Source: Frigoribacterium sp. PhB116 (GTDB lineage: Bacteria; Actinomycetota; Actinomycetes; Actinomycetales; Microbacteriaceae). From it: DNA of 64,000 nt. The translations under genes were made by a program, and so were the position numbers. Location: positions 186,001 to 250,000 of the forward strand of contig NZ_SOBE01000002.1 in the NCBI RefSeq assembly GCF_004364285.1, written 5' to 3'. The notes under the pieces are model-generated. The model was not told the origin of the DNA and made no database searches. It saw only the letters and a program-made list of their open reading frames with translations. Positions 62,871-64,000 of this stretch are shown one piece after another (position 1 is the stretch's first letter; every line of letters starts with the position of its first letter).

Positions 62871-63497
62871 GTGACTGCTGACCGGTGGTGGCAGCGCTCG
62901 GAGGTGCTGCTCGCGCGGGCGGTCGTCGCGTGCCTCGGTGCCTTCGTGCTCACCCTCGTGCAGGTGCCGGTCGCCGTCTTCTGGGCCGTGCTGGTGGTGG
63001 CGGGGCCCGTCTCGGCTGCGCAGGGCACCGGTGCGGGCCTGTTCGTCGCCGGACCCTTCGCGGCGATGATGTGCGGCCTCACCGTGAGCTCCGTCCTGAG
63101 CACGAGCGTCGTGCCGGCCGTCTGGATCGCGCGGGTCCGCACACGACGACACGAGGAGGCGGTGGCCCAGCGCACGGGACTCTCGCCGCACCTCCCCGAC
63201 TCCGACCTCGAGGTCGGCTGGCTGCTCACCGGCGTGCGCTTCGTGGGCTTCTTCTTCACTCCCGTGCACACGGGCGACGAGCGGTGGCTGCACACCGATG
63301 CGGCGCGGTCCTTGCCGCCCCGGCCAGAGCGCTGGCTCGTGCCGCCACGACCGTTCCGGGCGCCGTGGCCGAGCCGGCTCTTCGACCGCGTGCGCACCAG
63401 TGCGCCGCGGGGGACGTGGTACGTCGTCTTCGTCGCCGCCGGCGCACAGACGGGGCTCTACGCCCTCGTGTGCTGGGCAGCGGGCGTGCCTCTCTGA
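62871..63497 (+). CDS. Small membrane protein of unknown function
   Basis: Encodes 208 aa from GTG 62871, 10 bp after the glycerophosphodiesterase and probably in its operon. I do not recognise the family. Two hydrophobic segments lie near residues 15-45 and 52-80, a charged middle part follows (RVRTRRHEEAVAQRTG), and a further hydrophobic segment ends the protein (about 185-205). The 12-bp tandem repeat 63496-63579 begins at its stop; in the +1 frame that repeat would encode an acidic/hydrophobic repeat tail, raising the possibility of a lost or programmed frameshift. Confidence 0.6.
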   Translation: MTADRWWQRSEVLLARAVVACLGAFVLTLVQVPVAVFWAVLVVAGPVSAAQGTGAGLFVAGPFAAMMCGLTVSSVLSTSVVPAVWIARVRTRRHEEAVAQRTGLSPHLPDSDLEVGWLLTGVRFVGFFFTPVHTGDERWLHTDAARSLPPRPERWLVPPRPFRAPWPSRLFDRVRTSAPRGTWYVVFVAAGAQTGLYALVCWAAGVPL

Positions 63498-63579
63498 CCT
63501 GGTCGTCGAGCCGGTGCCCGAGGTGGTGCTCGACCTCGTGCCCGAGCCGGTGCTCGAGCTGGTGCTCGACCTGGTGCTC
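63496..63579 (+). repeat. Seven imperfect 12-bp tandem repeats
   Basis: Units of the form GAGCYGGTGCTC start at 63496, 63508, 63520, 63532, 63544, 63556 and 63568. The block spans the stop of the preceding gene and lies before the helicase gene. In frame +1 it would read as tetrads such as EPVL and DLVL. Confidence 0.75.
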
Positions 63580-63630
63580 GCTCGGCTGGGGCGCCTCCTG
63601 CGTCCCGGCTCGGATGTCGGGGGCCCGGCT

Positions 63631-63636
63631 TAGACT
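63631..63636 (+). promoter_or_regulatory. -10 element of the helicase gene
   Basis: TAGACT, 9 bases before ATG 63646, a slightly longer gap than at the other leaderless-type starts. Confidence 0.4.
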
Positions 63637-63645
63637 GGCCGCGCC

Positions 63646-64000
63646 ATGACGATCGTGCTCGAGCCCTCTGACGCTTCCGGTTCTGCCGGTGATCCCCTGA
63701 CCGCGGGGCTGAACCCGCAGCAGAAAGAAGCGGTCGAGTACCGCGGGCAGTCGCTGCTGATCGTCGCCGGTGCCGGCTCGGGCAAGACGAGCGTGCTCAC
63801 CCGCCGCATCGCCGGGCTGATCGCGACCCGCGAGGCCTGGCCGAGCCAGATCCTCGCCATCACCTTCACGAACAAGGCCGCGGCCGAGATGCGCGAGCGC
63901 GTGCAGCAGCTCGTCGGCCAGGCGGCCGAGGGCATGTGGATCTCGACGTTCCACTCGGCGTGCGTGCGCATCCTGCGTCGTGAGGCCGAGCAGTTCGGCT
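63646..64000 (+). CDS. UvrD/PcrA-type ATP-dependent DNA helicase (3' end cut by window edge)
   Basis: The first 118 codons of a superfamily 1A helicase. Visible motifs: [13 protein letters not shown] (Q motif), [22 protein letters not shown] (Walker A, residues about 37-58), [18 protein letters not shown] (motif Ia) and [17 protein letters not shown] (motif Ib). These enzymes unwind DNA 3'-to-5' in repair and replication. ATG 63646 is supported by TAGACT upstream; an in-frame GTG three codons later is possible. The remaining three-quarters of the gene is outside the window, so UvrD, PcrA or an actinobacterial UvrD2-like form cannot be told apart. Confidence 0.92.
   Translation, partial: MTIVLEPSDASGSAGDPLTAGLNPQQKEAVEYRGQSLLIVAGAGSGKTSVLTRRIAGLIATREAWPSQILAITFTNKAAAEMRERVQQLVGQAAEGMWISTFHSACVRILRREAEQFG

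Noticed and set aside
61631-63397. Upstream extension of the minus-strand Bax-inhibitor-1 frame to 870 codons
   Set aside because: The extension overlaps the glycerophosphodiesterase and the next gene in antisense and has no family similarity; the conserved protein begins at the TTG at 61630.

Overview
The window is a high-GC chromosomal segment, almost entirely protein-coding, from an actinobacterium. Gene order (S10-spc-alpha ribosomal clusters, then rplM-rpsI-glmM, coaA, glmS-acpS-alr-tsaE, tsaB-rimI-tsaD, groES without an adjacent groEL, guaB, guaB3, guaA), the GuaB3 and DUF3817 families, and many apparently leaderless starts fit Microbacteriaceae; the genus cannot be fixed from the sequence. 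No rRNA, tRNA, CRISPR array, insertion sequence or prophage was recognised. Both ends cut a gene: a type IB topoisomerase on the left and a UvrD-type helicase on the right.

Layout. 1-1912: topoisomerase IB and an orphan DarT-like protein. 1913-13466: a long hairpin-rich leader, then the S10 and spc ribosomal genes through secY. 13463-16208: adk, map and a convergent LytR-CpsA-Psr gene. 16266-19652: infA, rpmJ, rpsM, rpsK, rpoA, rplQ. 19883-22663: a secreted ExeM/NucH-type nuclease set between rplQ and truA. 22800-34198: truA, a GNAT, rplM-rpsI-glmM, a YdcF protein, coaA (minus strand), glmS-acpS, two tandem alanine racemases, tsaE. 34185-38459: a divergent XRE regulator/SDR pair splits tsaE from tsaB-rimI-tsaD. 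38561-41747: two DUF4190 membrane proteins, a methyltransferase and groES under two CIRCE operators. 41889-49163: a RarD-like transporter behind a mini-ORF, then a branched-chain amino acid ABC system whose binding protein converges on the livH-M-G-F operon. 49439-53332: guaB and guaB3 around an AbiEi/DUF559-like gene bracketed by a palindromic repeat. 53450-64000: glpD, a KhtT/KhtU-like antiporter pair, a SURF1 protein, DUF3817-guaA, a Bax-inhibitor-1 protein, a glycerophosphodiesterase, a small membrane protein and the helicase.

Most genes are core functions: ribosome and RNA polymerase assembly, protein export and N-terminal processing, t6A tRNA modification (TsaE, TsaB, TsaD, with RimI), peptidoglycan precursors (GlmM, GlmS, Alr) and guanine nucleotide synthesis (GuaB, GuaB3, GuaA). 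Genes inside operons overlap by ATGA or GTGA or are a few bases apart. Operon ends carry strong GC-rich hairpins, some with perfect stems of 14-20 bp. Repeatedly a TANNNT hexamer lies 6-9 bases before an ATG or GTG, which suggests leaderless mRNAs and was used to choose several starts.

The least explained items are the orphan DarT-like protein with a Cys/His-rich N-terminus, the repeat pair around the AbiEi/DUF559-like gene, the hairpin series before rpsJ, the twin perfect hairpins between rplE and rpsH, the livH fusion to an extracytoplasmic domain, and a compound palindrome after guaA.
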